A DNA stretch of 26,311 nucleotides from Actinomycetes bacterium (GCA_021784205.1 JAJXTB010000024.1:1-26311), one strand, 5' to 3'; shown: positions 9,633 to 18,254, counted from the stretch's first letter. Notes: generated by a model from the sequence alone, not told the origin. Translations and numbers: made by a program.

Positions 9633-9937
9633 TGAAGATTCGCAAGGGTGACGACGTGCTCGTGATCGCGGGCAAGTTCCGCGGCGAGCGCGCCAAGGTC
9701 GACGCGGCCATGCCCGCGACCAACCGCGTGGTGCTCGACGGGCTCAATATCGCCAAGCGCCACACCAAGCAGACCGGCGCGACGATGCAGGCCGGCATCA
9801 TCGACAAGATGCTGCCGATGAACGCATCCAACGTTGCGCTGTGGTGCGCGGGACACAAGGGCCCGGCCAAGGTGGGCTACCGCGACGCCGACGGCGTCAA
9901 GGTCCGCGTCTGCCGCAAGTGCGGGGAGGCATTGTGA
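9632..9937 (+). CDS. rplX: 50S ribosomal protein L24
   Basis: Assembly-initiating 50S protein near the tunnel exit. The 101 residues start [19 protein letters not shown], a KOW-type motif, and include [14 protein letters not shown] [12 protein letters not shown]. The C-terminal half has cysteine/histidine pairs C72/H75 and C94/C97 (CAGH and CRKC). Many L24 proteins have CxxC pairs here, so zinc binding by a C-H-C-C set is possible but unproven. The stop overlaps the rplE GTG start. Confidence 0.96.
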   Translation: MKIRKGDDVLVIAGKFRGERAKVDAAMPATNRVVLDGLNIAKRHTKQTGATMQAGIIDKMLPMNASNVALWCAGHKGPAKVGYRDADGVKVRVCRKCGEAL

Positions 9938-10488
9938 CCGCGCCGCGTCTCAAGGTCCGCTACGACGAGACCATCCGGCCCGCTCTCAAGGACGAGCTCG
10001 GACTTTCCAACATCATGCAGGTGCCGCGCCTGGAGAAGATCGTGCTGAACTCCGGCGTGGGCCGCGCGACCCAGCAGGCGTCGCTGCTCGAGGGCGCCCA
10101 GCGCGACCTCGAGCTGATCACCGGCCAGAAGCCGATCGTGACGCGCGCCAAGAAGTCGGTCGCGAGTTTCAAGCTGCGCGAGGAGCAGCCCATCGGCGTC
10201 AAGGTCACCCTGCGCGGGGACCGCGCCTGGGAGTTCTTCGACCGCCTGCTGAGCTTGGCGATCCCGCGCATCCGCGACTTCCGTGGGTTGTCGCCGAAGT
10301 CCTTCGACGGACACGGCAACTACACCTTCGGCGTCAACGACCAGTTGATCTTCCCCGAGATCGACTACGACAAGATCGACGCACCGCGTGGCTTTGACAT
10401 CACCATCGTCACCACGGCGACGAACGACGAGCAGGGTCGCGCGTTCTTGCGCGCCTACGGCTTCCCCTTCAAGCAGGAGAATCGATAG
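9934..10488 (+). CDS. rplE: 50S ribosomal protein L5
   Basis: 5S rRNA-binding protein of the central protuberance that contacts P-site tRNA. With GTG 9934 the product is 184 residues. It includes [64 protein letters not shown] and [18 protein letters not shown] overlaps the rplX stop (GTGA), the family begins near here, and GGGGAGG lies just upstream. An earlier in-frame start inside rplX was rejected. Confidence 0.97.
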   Translation: MTAPRLKVRYDETIRPALKDELGLSNIMQVPRLEKIVLNSGVGRATQQASLLEGAQRDLELITGQKPIVTRAKKSVASFKLREEQPIGVKVTLRGDRAWEFFDRLLSLAIPRIRDFRGLSPKSFDGHGNYTFGVNDQLIFPEIDYDKIDAPRGFDITIVTTATNDEQGRAFLRAYGFPFKQENR

Positions 10489-10490
10489 TC

Positions 10491-10676
10491 ATGGCGAAGA
10501 AAGCTCTTCGAATCAAGCAGCAGAAGACCCCCAAGTTCTCGACGCGCGCCTACACGCGCTGTGAGCGCTGCGGGCGTCCGCGGTCGGTGTACCGCAAGTT
10601 CGGCCTATGCCGGATCTGTCTGCGCACGATGGTTCACGCCGGCGAAGTTCCCGGCGTGACCAAGGCGAGTTGGTAG
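10491..10676 (+). CDS. rpsN: 30S ribosomal protein S14, type Z (zinc)
   Basis: Protein of the 30S head, here the short zinc-binding form, also named rpsZ. The 61 residues contain C24-C27 and C40-C43 in CERCGRP and CRICLR, a complete zinc ribbon. It lies two bases after rplE, within the spc operon as expected. No cysteine-free long S14 is in this window. The TAG stop forms part of the AGGAGG ribosome site of rpsH. Confidence 0.98.
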   Translation: MAKKALRIKQQKTPKFSTRAYTRCERCGRPRSVYRKFGLCRICLRTMVHAGEVPGVTKASW

Positions 10677-10686
10677 GAGGACAGCG

Positions 10687-11091
10687 ATGACAATGACTGA
10701 CCCCATCGCCGACATGCTGACGCGCATTCGCAACGCCAACGCGGCCATGTTCGACACGGTGAAGATGCCCAGCTCGAAACTCAAGGAGAACCTGGCCAAG
10801 GTCCTCGTCAAGGAGGGCTTCATCGCGGGTTACACCGTGAAGAAGATCGAGGGACGTCCGGGCGCCACGCTCGAGATCAGCCTCAAGTACTCCGAGGACC
10901 GCAAGAAGACGATCATCGGCATCAAGCGCGTCTCGACGCCGGGACTGCGCATCTATAAGAAGTCCGACCAGATGCCCAAGGTCCTCGGCGGCGTGGGCGT
11001 GGCGGTCGTTTCGACCAGCCACGGCCTGATGACCGACCGTGAGGCCCGTCGGGCCAAGCTCGGCGGCGAGGTGCTTTGTTATGTGTGGTAA
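10687..11091 (+). CDS. rpsH: 30S ribosomal protein S8
   Basis: Primary 16S rRNA-binding protein of the 30S platform; in E. coli it represses the spc operon by binding its mRNA. The 134 residues contain [41 protein letters not shown] and the C-terminal [18 protein letters not shown]...[15 protein letters not shown] at 10675-10680 supports ATG 10687; ATG 10693 is the alternative. A 24-base gap precedes rplF. Confidence 0.98.
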   Translation: MTMTDPIADMLTRIRNANAAMFDTVKMPSSKLKENLAKVLVKEGFIAGYTVKKIEGRPGATLEISLKYSEDRKKTIIGIKRVSTPGLRIYKKSDQMPKVLGGVGVAVVSTSHGLMTDREARRAKLGGEVLCYVW

Positions 11092-11115
11092 GTCCGTTTC
11101 CCTGGAGGTCCGCTG

Positions 11116-11655
11116 ATGTCGCGCATCGGTCGCAGTCCCATCACCGTGCCCGCCAACGTCACCGTCTCGGTGGCCGACGGCGTCGTGACCGTCACCGGCC
11201 CCAACGCCACCATGACTCGCATCCTGCCCGAGGGCATCACGCTCTCCCAGGAGGGCGAGGTTTTGAGCGTGGATCGCGCCAGCGAAGAGACCAGCCAGAA
11301 GGCCCTGCACGGCCTGACCCGCACGCTGGTCGCCAACATGGTCACCGGCGTCACCACTGGCTGGACCAAGGAGCTCGAGATCATTGGCGTCGGTTATCGC
11401 GCGGCCGCCGCCGGCGCCGACGCGATCGACCTCGCGCTGGGCTTCTCGCACCCGGTGAAGTTCACCGCGCCGGCCGGCGTCACCTTCGAGGTGCCGACCC
11501 CCACGCGCGTGATCGTCAAGGGTCCCGACAAGGAGGTCGTCGGCCAGGTCGCCGCCTCCATCCGTAAACTCCGCAAGCCCGAGCCGTACAAGGGCAAGGG
11601 CGTGCGCTACCTCGGCGAGCGCGTTCTGCGCAAGGCCGGAAAGGCGGCTAAGTAA
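11116..11655 (+). CDS. rplF: 50S ribosomal protein L6
   Basis: 50S protein beside the sarcin-ricin loop and factor-binding site. The 179 residues begin [15 protein letters not shown] and end with the conserved [17 protein letters not shown] region. A GGAGG ribosome site lies at 11104-11108. The TAA shares one base with the rplR start. Confidence 0.98.
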   Translation: MSRIGRSPITVPANVTVSVADGVVTVTGPNATMTRILPEGITLSQEGEVLSVDRASEETSQKALHGLTRTLVANMVTGVTTGWTKELEIIGVGYRAAAAGADAIDLALGFSHPVKFTAPAGVTFEVPTPTRVIVKGPDKEVVGQVAASIRKLRKPEPYKGKGVRYLGERVLRKAGKAAK

Positions 11656-12008
11656 TGGCCCGTTCCACACTCGAGCTGCGTCAGCGCCGTCACGCGCGCG
11701 TGCGCCGGCGCCTGTCCGGGACCCCCGAGCGCCCGCGCGTCGCGGTGTTCCGCTCCCATAAGCACATCTCCGCCCAGATCATCGACGACGTGGCGGGGCG
11801 CACCTTGGCCGCGGCCTCGTCGGTCGAGCCTGCCCTGCGCAGCGCCGGCGGCAACATCGAAGGTGCCAAGAAGGTCGCCACCGTGCTCGCCGAGCGCGCC
11901 AAGGCGGCCGGAGTGACGACCGTGGTCTTCGACCGCGGCGGATTTGACTACCACGGGCGCATCGCCGCATTTGCGGAGACCCTGCGCGCCGGCGGACTGG
12001 AGTTCTAA
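11655..12008 (+). CDS. rplR: 50S ribosomal protein L18
   Basis: 5S rRNA-binding protein of the central protuberance. The 117 residues show [37 protein letters not shown] and the C-terminal [28 protein letters not shown], both diagnostic. Start and stop each overlap a neighbour by one base, so rplF, rplR and rpsE are likely translationally coupled. Confidence 0.98.
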   Translation: MARSTLELRQRRHARVRRRLSGTPERPRVAVFRSHKHISAQIIDDVAGRTLAAASSVEPALRSAGGNIEGAKKVATVLAERAKAAGVTTVVFDRGGFDYHGRIAAFAETLRAGGLEF

Positions 12009-12556
12009 TGGCTGACGAGCAGTACGAAGAGCGCACCATCAAGGTGAACCGCGTGTCCAAGGTTGTCAAGGGTGGACGTCGCTTCTCCTTCACCGCCCTG
12101 ATGGTCATCGGCGACGGCAAGGGCAAGGTCGGCCTGGGATACGGCAAGGCCAAGGAGGCCGGACTCGCGGTGCAAAAGGGCATCGAGGAGGCGCGCAAGA
12201 ACCTCTTCGACGTGCCCCTTGCGGGCTCGACCATCGTCTACCCCGTGCTGGGCGCCTCGGGCGCCGGGCGCGTGCTGATGAAGCCCGCCGCCCCGGGAAC
12301 CGGCGTCATCGCCGGCGGCGCCGCGCGTGCCATCCTCGAGATGGCCGGCGTCAAGGACATCATCGCCAAGTCGTTGGGATCGTCCAACGGCATCAACGTG
12401 GCGCACGCGACGATCGAGGGCCTCAAGCAGCTACGCCGGCCCGAGGACATCGCCGCCTCACGCGACCACGCCATCGACCACGTCATCCCCACCGGCACCC
12501 TGCGGGCCTACCGCGAGCGCCAGCGTGAGGGCGACCTGTTCAAGACGGAGGGTTAA
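12008..12556 (+). CDS. rpsE: 30S ribosomal protein S5
   Basis: 30S protein that lines the mRNA entry tunnel and affects decoding accuracy. The 182 residues contain [36 protein letters not shown] and the [23 protein letters not shown] region. The N-terminal loop around KVVKGGRR is the spectinomycin-associated segment in E. coli; nothing abnormal is seen in it. It is followed two bases later by rpmD. Confidence 0.98.
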   Translation: MADEQYEERTIKVNRVSKVVKGGRRFSFTALMVIGDGKGKVGLGYGKAKEAGLAVQKGIEEARKNLFDVPLAGSTIVYPVLGASGAGRVLMKPAAPGTGVIAGGAARAILEMAGVKDIIAKSLGSSNGINVAHATIEGLKQLRRPEDIAASRDHAIDHVIPTGTLRAYRERQREGDLFKTEG

Positions 12557-12558
12557 GG

Positions 12559-12744
12559 ATGGGTCAGCTCAAAGTCACCCAGATCCGCTCGTCGATCGCC
12601 ACCAAGCCCAAGCACCGTGGGACACTGCGCGCGCTGGGTCTTCGCGGCATCGGCCAGTCCAACGTGCTGCCCGACCGTCCCGAGATCCACGGGATGATCG
12701 CCCGGGTGCCGCACCTGATCAAGGTAGAAGAGGTTTCGTCATGA
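12559..12744 (+). CDS. rpmD: 50S ribosomal protein L30
   Basis: Small 50S protein absent from some bacterial lineages but present here. The 61 residues begin LKVTQIRSSIATKPKHRGTLRALGLRGIGQSN, a clear L30 signature, and include IARVPHLIKVEEV. A GGAGG lies in the end of rpsE (12547-12550 region). The stop overlaps the rplO ATG by four bases. Confidence 0.97.
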   Translation: MGQLKVTQIRSSIATKPKHRGTLRALGLRGIGQSNVLPDRPEIHGMIARVPHLIKVEEVSS

Positions 12745-13226
12745 AGTTGCACGACCTGCACTCGCCCGAGGGCTCGACGCACCGCAAGAAGATCGTCGGG
12801 CGCGGCATCGGCGGCAAGGGCGGCAAGACCGCCGGGCGTGGCACCAAGGGCCAGAAGGCGCGCCGTCAGATTCCCGCCGGCTTCGAGGGCGGCCAGTTGC
12901 CCCTCGTCCAGCGCATCCCGAAGCTCAAGGGCTTCACCAACCCGTTCCGCGTCGAGTACACCCCGGTGAACCTCGACGCGCTGGCCGGCCTCGGCCAGAG
13001 CCAGGTCGACCTGGAGACCATGGTCGCCTCCGGTCTGGCGCGCAAGGGCGACCTCGTCAAGGTCCTCGGCCGCGGGGAGCTCTCGGGCGCCCTGCACGTC
13101 TCGGCCCACGGCGTCTCAGCGTCGGCGCGCGCGGCCATCGAGGCCGCGGGTGGCTCGGTGACGATCCTCGACAAGCCCTTCAAGGTTCGCCCGGCGGCTT
13201 CGGGCAACCAGCACCAGAACCGCTAA
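12741..13226 (+). CDS. rplO: 50S ribosomal protein L15
   Basis: Late-assembling 50S protein. With ATG 12741 the product is 161 residues: a Gly/Arg/Lys-rich N-terminal extension (GRGIGGKGGKTAGRGTKGQKAR) that threads into 23S rRNA, FEGGQLPLVQRIPKLKGF, then the globular domain with VKVLGRGELSGALHVSAHGVSASA. The ATGA overlap with rpmD and the family N-terminus MKLHDLHSPEGS fix the start. Confidence 0.98.
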   Translation: MKLHDLHSPEGSTHRKKIVGRGIGGKGGKTAGRGTKGQKARRQIPAGFEGGQLPLVQRIPKLKGFTNPFRVEYTPVNLDALAGLGQSQVDLETMVASGLARKGDLVKVLGRGELSGALHVSAHGVSASARAAIEAAGGSVTILDKPFKVRPAASGNQHQNR

Positions 13227-13230
13227 GCCC

Positions 13231-14520
13231 GTGCTGAAGCGACTCGGCAACATCTTCCGGGTACCGGACCTTCGTAACAAGGTCCTGTTCACGATCGCCA
13301 TCATCGGCCTGTACCAGTTGGGCGCCAACGTGCCGATCCCCGGCGTGAGTTGGTCCCAGGTCCAGCTGCTCCAGTCCAAGGCTGGCGCGAGCGGTGTCCT
13401 GGGCTTCTTGAACCTGTTCTCGGGTGGCGCGCTGACGCGCCTGGCCGTTTTCGGCCTGGGCGTCATGCCCTACATCACGAGCTCGATCGTCATCCAGCTG
13501 CTCACGACGGTCATCCCCAAGCTCGAGCAGTGGCGCGACCAGGGCGCGGTGGGCCAAAAGCACATCACCCAAACGACGCGCTACCTGACCATCGGCCTGG
13601 CGCTGCTGCAGTCGACCGGCCTGATCTACGCCTTCCACGGACACGACCAGGCGCTGCTGGGATTCAACATCGACCTGATCCCCAAGTTCACGCTCTGGCT
13701 GGGACTCTTCATGGTGGCCATCATGACCGCGGGCACCGCGTTCGTGATGTGGCTCGCCGAACTGATCACCCAGCGCGGCATCGGCCAGGGGATGTCACTT
13801 CTCATCTTCGCTAACGTCGTCGCCGGCCTGCCCTCGGGCGGGCGCGCGGTCTACGCCGAGGGCGGCGCGTTCAAGTTCGGCGTCCTGCTCGTGATCTCCA
13901 TCGCGCTGCTGGTGCTGATCGTTTTCATGGACAACGGACAGCGGCGCATCCCGGTCACCTTCGCGCGCCGCGTCGTCGGGCGAAAGGAGATGGGCGGCAA
14001 CTCGACCTACATCCCGCTGAAGGTCAACCAGTCCGGCGTGATCCCGATCATCTTCGCGTCGTCGGTCCTCTACATCCCGGTGCTGCTCTCCAACGTGGTG
14101 CCCTGGACGGGATTCCAGAACTTCGTCAACACCTCGCTGCACCCGACGAACTTCACCTACATCCTCTCTGACTTCGTGCTGATCATGGCCTTCACGTTCT
14201 TCTACGTCTACATCGCCTTCGAGCCGCACCAGCAGGCCGAGATGCTGCGCCAGCAGGGCGGCTTCGTGCCGGGCATCCGCCCGGGGCTGCCGACCGAGAA
14301 GTACTTCGCGCGCATGCTCAGTCGCATCACGACCGTCGGCGCGACGTTCCTCGCCTCGGTCGCCGTGGTGCCGAGCATCCTGATGGCGCTGTGGAGCATC
14401 AACAGGTTCCCGTATTACGGCACCACGCTGCTGATCGCGGTGGGTGTGGCGCTCGAGACGATGCGCCAGATCGACTCCCAGCTCATGATGCGTAACTACG
14501 AGGGCTTCCTCAAGCGTTAG
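13231..14520 (+). CDS. secY: Preprotein translocase channel subunit SecY
   Basis: Membrane channel that exports or inserts proteins with SecE, SecG and SecA. The 429 residues show ten hydrophobic segments at roughly 17-36, 70-95, 117-135, 153-174, 183-200, 215-233, 268-290, 310-331, 364-386 and 395-411. Signatures include FGLGVMPYITSSIVIQLL near 74-91, ITQRGIGQGMSL near 179-190 and the cytosolic loop GGFVPGIRPG near 343-352. GTG 13231 starts four bases after rplO. Its place at the end of the spc cluster before adk and map is standard. Confidence 0.98.
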   Translation: MLKRLGNIFRVPDLRNKVLFTIAIIGLYQLGANVPIPGVSWSQVQLLQSKAGASGVLGFLNLFSGGALTRLAVFGLGVMPYITSSIVIQLLTTVIPKLEQWRDQGAVGQKHITQTTRYLTIGLALLQSTGLIYAFHGHDQALLGFNIDLIPKFTLWLGLFMVAIMTAGTAFVMWLAELITQRGIGQGMSLLIFANVVAGLPSGGRAVYAEGGAFKFGVLLVISIALLVLIVFMDNGQRRIPVTFARRVVGRKEMGGNSTYIPLKVNQSGVIPIIFASSVLYIPVLLSNVVPWTGFQNFVNTSLHPTNFTYILSDFVLIMAFTFFYVYIAFEPHQQAEMLRQQGGFVPGIRPGLPTEKYFARMLSRITTVGATFLASVAVVPSILMALWSINRFPYYGTTLLIAVGVALETMRQIDSQLMMRNYEGFLKR

Positions 14521-14522
14521 CT

Positions 14523-15179
14523 ATGTCGCGACTCGTCCTGGTCATCCTCGGCAAGCAGGGGGCGGGCAAGGGCACGCAGTGCGCCCGCCTGTCGGCCCGC
14601 TATGAGATCCCCCACGTCTCGACGGGCGACATCCTGCGCGCCGCGGTGAAGGCCGGCAGCCCCCTGGGCCGCGAGGTCGCCTCGGTGCTCGAGTCGGGCG
14701 GCCTGGTCTCCGACGACCTCGTGAACCGCCTGGTCGCCAGTCGCTTCACCGAGCCCGACGCCCGTCGCGGCGCCCTGCTTGACGGCTTTCCGCGCACGAT
14801 CGGCCAGGCCGCGGCCCTCGACGAGCTGCTCGGCGAGGACGGCGTGAGCCTGTGCATCAACCTCGACGTGCCCAACGAGCTGGCCGTGGCGCGTCTGTCC
14901 TCGCGCCGGGTGTGCGTTGAGTGCAAGACGATCTATCGCGATACCGACCCCGAGGCCATCTCGGGGACCTGCTCGAACTGCGGCGGCGACGTCATCCAGC
15001 GCAGCGACGACACGCCCGAGGCGATCGCCGCGCGCCTGGCGCTCTACGAGCGCGACACCGCGCCCCTGCTCGACTTCTACGCCGCGCGGGGCCTGCTGGT
15101 CACCCTCGACGGCGCCCGCGACGCCGACGTCGTCACGGCCGACATCGAGGCCGTCATCGCCGCGCGGGGCTTGTCGTGA
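14523..15179 (+). CDS. adk: Adenylate kinase with zinc LID
   Basis: Converts ATP and AMP to two ADP in the cytosol. The 218 residues show a P-loop GKQGAGKGTQ at 10-19, HVSTGDILR at 31-39, LLDGFPRT near 85-92 and a LID domain with four cysteines C131, C134, C150 and C153, the zinc-binding form. The P-loop has Lys-Gln where many adenylate kinases have Pro-Pro (GPPGAGKGT); the Walker lysine and Thr are kept. It follows secY by two bases and its stop overlaps the map GTG. Confidence 0.97.
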   Translation: MSRLVLVILGKQGAGKGTQCARLSARYEIPHVSTGDILRAAVKAGSPLGREVASVLESGGLVSDDLVNRLVASRFTEPDARRGALLDGFPRTIGQAAALDELLGEDGVSLCINLDVPNELAVARLSSRRVCVECKTIYRDTDPEAISGTCSNCGGDVIQRSDDTPEAIAARLALYERDTAPLLDFYAARGLLVTLDGARDADVVTADIEAVIAARGLS

Positions 15180-15916
15180 GGCGCAGCGCCGACGAGCTCG
15201 CCAAGATGCGCAAGGCCGGCCGCGTGGTCGCCGAGATCCACGAGGCGACGCGCGCGGCGATCCGCCCCGGCGTGACGACCGCCGAGATCAACGAGGTCGC
15301 CGCCGACGTGCTGGCCAATCGCGGCGCACGCTCGAACTTCTTGAACTACCACGGGTTCCCCGCCGTGATCTGCACGAGCCCCAACGACATGATCGTTCAC
15401 GGCATCCCCGGCGACTACGTCCTCAAAGAGGGCGACATCATCTCGGTGGACTGCGGGGCGATTGTCGAGGGCTATCACGGTGACGCGGCCTACACGGTGG
15501 GCGTGGGCGAGATCAGCGATGTCGCGCGCCGGCTCATCGAGGTGACCGAGCGTTCCCTGTGGGCGGGCATCGATCAGCTGGTGGCCGGCAATCGGCTCCA
15601 CGAGGTGGGCCGCGCGGTCCAAAAGGTCGCCGAGGCCGCGGGATTCTCGGTGGTGCGCGAGTACGTGGGGCACGCCATCGGCACCGCCATGCACGAGAGC
15701 CCCCAGGTGCCCAACTACTGGCCGGGTACACCGGGGCCCACCTTGAAGACCGGCATGGTCTTCGCCGTGGAGCCCATGGTCAACGTGGGAACCTTTGACA
15801 CCTACGTGCTCGACGACGGTTGGGGCGTGATGACCGCCGACGGAAAGCTCTCGGCGCACTTCGAGCACACGATCGCCGTGACCGACAACGGCCCCGAGGT
15901 CTTCACGGTTCTCTAG
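15176..15916 (+). CDS. map: Methionine aminopeptidase, type I
   Basis: Removes the initiator methionine from nascent proteins. With GTG 15176 (GTGA overlap with adk) the product is 246 residues. All five metal ligands are present: D92, D103, H166, E199 and E230, plus the catalytic-site histidines H59 (NYHGFP) and H173. There is no N-terminal SH3-binding or zinc extension. The helix after H166 reads GHAIGTAMHESPQ where GHGIG is commoner. It is the last gene of this plus-strand block. The minus-strand regulator ends 30 bases further on, and I see no clear terminator in the gap. Confidence 0.97.
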   Translation: MRRSADELAKMRKAGRVVAEIHEATRAAIRPGVTTAEINEVAADVLANRGARSNFLNYHGFPAVICTSPNDMIVHGIPGDYVLKEGDIISVDCGAIVEGYHGDAAYTVGVGEISDVARRLIEVTERSLWAGIDQLVAGNRLHEVGRAVQKVAEAAGFSVVREYVGHAIGTAMHESPQVPNYWPGTPGPTLKTGMVFAVEPMVNVGTFDTYVLDDGWGVMTADGKLSAHFEHTIAVTDNGPEVFTVL

Positions 15917-15946
15917 GTTCGATCTGCTGCGTCGAGGAGGGTCTCG

Positions 15947-16594
15947 CTAGAGGTCGAAGTTGCGGTGGCGCGACTGCTGGCGCTGGGCGAAGAGCGCGGC
16001 CTCGGTGCGCCGCTGGAAGCCCAGCTTGGCGAGCAGGTTCGACACGTAGTTCTTCACCGTCTTCTCGGCGAGGAACATCACCGCGGCGATCTCACGGTTC
16101 GAGAGGCCTTCGCTGAGCAGTTCGAGGATGCGCCGCTCCTGGGTCGAGAGGCTCTCGAGGCGCACGTCCTCGGTGATCTGGCGGCGCAGGCGCTCGCGGG
16201 CGCGCTCGATCTGGCCCGGGGTCAGGAGCATCTCGCCGTCGGCGACGCGTCGGATCGCCGAGACGAGGTCGTCGCCGCGCACGTTCTTCAAGACGTAGCC
16301 GCGCGCCCCGGCCAGGACCGAGGCGTTGAGCGCCTCGTTGTCGGCGAAGGAGGTGAGCATCAGGCAGGCCAGCCCGGAGCGCTTCTCACGCAGGGTGCGA
16401 CACAGGTCGACGCCACTGCCGTCGGGCAGGCGCACGTCGAGCACGGCCACGTCCACGCTGGCCAGGTCCACCCCCTCGGCCTCGGCGAGCGAGCCGGCCT
16501 CGGCGACCACTCGCAGGTCCTCGTGGGCCTCGAGGAGTTCGCGCAGGCCGCGGCGCACGATCTCGTGGTCGTCGACGAGGAGCAGGCGGATCAC
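15947..16594 (-). CDS. NarL/FixJ-type response regulator, DevR-like
   Basis: Transcription regulator activated by phosphorylation. From GTG 16594 the protein is 215 residues. The receiver domain has the acidic pair D8-D9, phospho-acceptor D53 (VLDVRLPDGSG), the MLTSF threonine and VLKNVRG lysine. The LuxR-type helix-turn-helix is LSTQERRILELLSEGLSNREIA followed by FLAEKTVKNYVSNLLAKLG, which closely resembles Mycobacterium DevR/DosR. An upstream in-frame GTG at 16636 overlaps the kinase by 41 bases. I prefer 16594 because it is one base after the kinase stop and the product then begins MIRLLLVDDHE. Its targets are not visible here. Confidence 0.93.
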   Translation of the reverse strand: MIRLLLVDDHEIVRRGLRELLEAHEDLRVVAEAGSLAEAEGVDLASVDVAVLDVRLPDGSGVDLCRTLREKRSGLACLMLTSFADNEALNASVLAGARGYVLKNVRGDDLVSAIRRVADGEMLLTPGQIERARERLRRQITEDVRLESLSTQERRILELLSEGLSNREIAAVMFLAEKTVKNYVSNLLAKLGFQRRTEAALFAQRQQSRHRNFDL

Positions 16595-16595
16595 G

Positions 16596-17732
16596 TCAGT
16601 CCAATCGGTTGGCGGTCCATCGAACCAGTGTGCCACGGCCGGGCGTCGAATCGACGTGACAGTCGCCCCCGAGCTCGCGGGCGCGTGAGACCAGGTTGCG
16701 CAGGCCGCGACCGGCTCCCACGGGCGCCGAGAAACCCACGCCGTCGTCGGTGACGGTCACCACCACGTGGTCGCCGTCGAGTTCGACGCTGACCGAGGCG
16801 TGGCTCGCCTGGGAGTGGCGCGCGACGTTCGAGAGCATCTCGCGCAGCGCTTGGACCGTGTGACGCCCGCAGTTCTTGCCCACCAGGTGGTTGATCGTGG
16901 GAGCCACGGAGAGGCTCACGTCGATGCCCAGGCGCGTGCCGACCTCCTCGGAGAGGGTGGTGAGGCGCTCCTCGAGGCTGCCGGCGTCGAAGTCGTCCTG
17001 GTCGATCTCGAAGATCGTCGTGCGGATCTCGTGGATCGTGGCGTCGAGGTCGTCGAGCGCGCCGTTGATGCGCGCGCGGCTCGCCTCGTCGAGGTCGGCG
17101 CCCAGGGTCACCTGCAGGGCCAGGCCCACGCCGAAGAGTCGCTGGATCACGGTGTCGTGCAGGTCGCGCGCCAGGCGCTCGCGCTCCTCGGAGAGGGTCA
17201 GCTCGCGCAGTTCGTGGCGTAGGGTCGCCTGGTCGATAACGAGGCCCGCCGCGCGGCCGAAGGCCTCGACAAGGTCCTCGTCCTGCTGGTCGAAGGGTGC
17301 CCCGTCGAGGCGGTCGGTGAGATAGAGGTTGCCGTAGACGTGGCCGTCGCCGGTGATGACCGGCACGCCGAGGAAGCGCTCCATCACGGGGTGGTTCGCG
17401 GGGAACCCGGAGGATCCCTCGTGGCTCGCCAGCTGGTCTACGCGCAGCGGCGCGCCGCCGCGGATCGTCTCGCCGAGCACGCCGTGCCCGTGGGGATTGT
17501 GGCCGATGGCGGCGCGCGTGGACTCGTCCACGCCGTAGGTGACAAAGCGCGTCAGCGTCGAGGCGTCCGAGCCGACGACCCCGAGGGCCCCGTACTTCGC
17601 ACCCACCAAGCGAGCGGCGTTTTCGACGATCGTGCGCAGCAGCTCGTTCAGGTGCGCGTCGGTCTCGATCATCAACATGGCATCGATCAGCGCGTGCAGG
17701 CGCTTGGGGTCATCGATGCGATGAAACGTCAC
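16596..17732 (-). CDS. GAF-domain sensor histidine kinase, DevS/DosT-like
   Basis: Sensor kinase for the adjacent regulator; no membrane segment is visible, so probably cytosolic. The 378 residues comprise one GAF domain (about 27-170), a HisKA_3 dimerisation region with RDLHDTVIQRLFGVGLALQ (phospho-acceptor H192) and a HATPase domain with N302 and DDGVGF at 329-334. The GAF domain matches the heme-binding GAF-A of M. tuberculosis DevS: NHPVM (H114) fits the heme ligand H149 and NLYLTD (Y137) fits the distal Y171. DevS has two GAF domains; this has one. Oxygen, NO or redox sensing is inferred. The start is GTG 17732, 17 bases after the upstream gene. Confidence 0.93.
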   Translation of the reverse strand: MTFHRIDDPKRLHALIDAMLMIETDAHLNELLRTIVENAARLVGAKYGALGVVGSDASTLTRFVTYGVDESTRAAIGHNPHGHGVLGETIRGGAPLRVDQLASHEGSSGFPANHPVMERFLGVPVITGDGHVYGNLYLTDRLDGAPFDQQDEDLVEAFGRAAGLVIDQATLRHELRELTLSEERERLARDLHDTVIQRLFGVGLALQVTLGADLDEASRARINGALDDLDATIHEIRTTIFEIDQDDFDAGSLEERLTTLSEEVGTRLGIDVSLSVAPTINHLVGKNCGRHTVQALREMLSNVARHSQASHASVSVELDGDHVVVTVTDDGVGFSAPVGAGRGLRNLVSRARELGGDCHVDSTPGRGTLVRWTANRLD

Positions 17733-17749
17733 CGACTCAGCCTGTCACA

Positions 17750-18145
17750 TCAGCCGACGCGCTCACCCACCACAACCGCGAGGGGCAGAGCCACGAGCGA
17801 GGCCCCGTTGGACAGCGCCGACGCCAGGGCCGGTGAGCGGATCGCGGACTCCTCGGCGGTCGCGGCGAGACCCGAGGCCATGACCGACCAGGTCGCCCCG
17901 CTGTCCTCGAGCCCGTCGATCTGCACCGAGAGGACCTCGCCGCGGCGCGCCGCCACGAGGACCGCCTCCTCGGTCGAGGCGAGCAGCACGAGGCTGTCGT
18001 CGACCACCTCGATACGCGCGGGCAGTGCTGCTGGCAGGCAGCGCACCGAGATCACCACCCGCGCGAGGTCGGCGCGGCGCAGCAGGTCCAGGCACGTGTC
18101 GCGCGAGAGGGTGGTGCGCTGAACCCGTTGACTGCGTGAGCCCAT
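17750..18145 (-). CDS. Pyridoxamine 5'-phosphate oxidase-like flavin-binding protein
   Basis: A 131-residue protein of the split-barrel flavin-binding type (resembling Pfam Pyridox_ox_2, PF12900). Recognisable parts are [21 protein letters not shown] at 13-33, a central [16 protein letters not shown] strand pair and LSVQIDGL followed by WSVMASGLA. Such proteins often sit beside DevS/DevR-type genes in actinobacteria and may bind FMN or F420. The substrate is unknown, and the barrel looks divergent around [14 protein letters not shown] lies two bases before the ATG. It is probably first in a three-gene operon with the kinase and regulator, divergent from infA. Confidence 0.8.
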   Translation of the reverse strand: MGSRSQRVQRTTLSRDTCLDLLRRADLARVVISVRCLPAALPARIEVVDDSLVLLASTEEAVLVAARRGEVLSVQIDGLEDSGATWSVMASGLAATAEESAIRSPALASALSNGASLVALPLAVVVGERVG

Positions 18146-18195
18146 GGCTCCAGCATGAACGGAATCCGCGGAATCCTGGTAGGGTCCCCAGTCAC

Positions 18196-18254
18196 AAATG
18201 GCCCGTATTTCGGGCCGTCTCGCCCATCGCGGCAGCGGGTCGCGGGGGCCATTT
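18196..18254 (+). promoter_or_regulatory. Alternative inverted repeats upstream of infA
   Basis: AAATGGCCC at 18196-18204 is complementary to GGGCCATTT at 18246-18254. Within it, GGCCCG (18200-18205), loop TATTT, CGGGCC (18211-18216) forms a perfect six-pair hairpin. The two pairings share 18200-18204, so they exclude each other. The distal arm runs into TTTTGCTTT, which is also the infA -35 region. It lies between divergent genes and could be an operator, a terminator for rightward read-through, or chance. Confidence 0.35.

Noticed and set aside
15917..15946. Bidirectional terminator between map and the regulator gene
   Set aside because: No inverted repeat of useful length is visible in these 30 bases.
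16595..16636. Upstream GTG start for the response regulator at 16636
   Set aside because: It would overlap the kinase by 41 bases and add 14 atypical residues; GTG 16594 directly follows the kinase stop and gives the family N-terminus.
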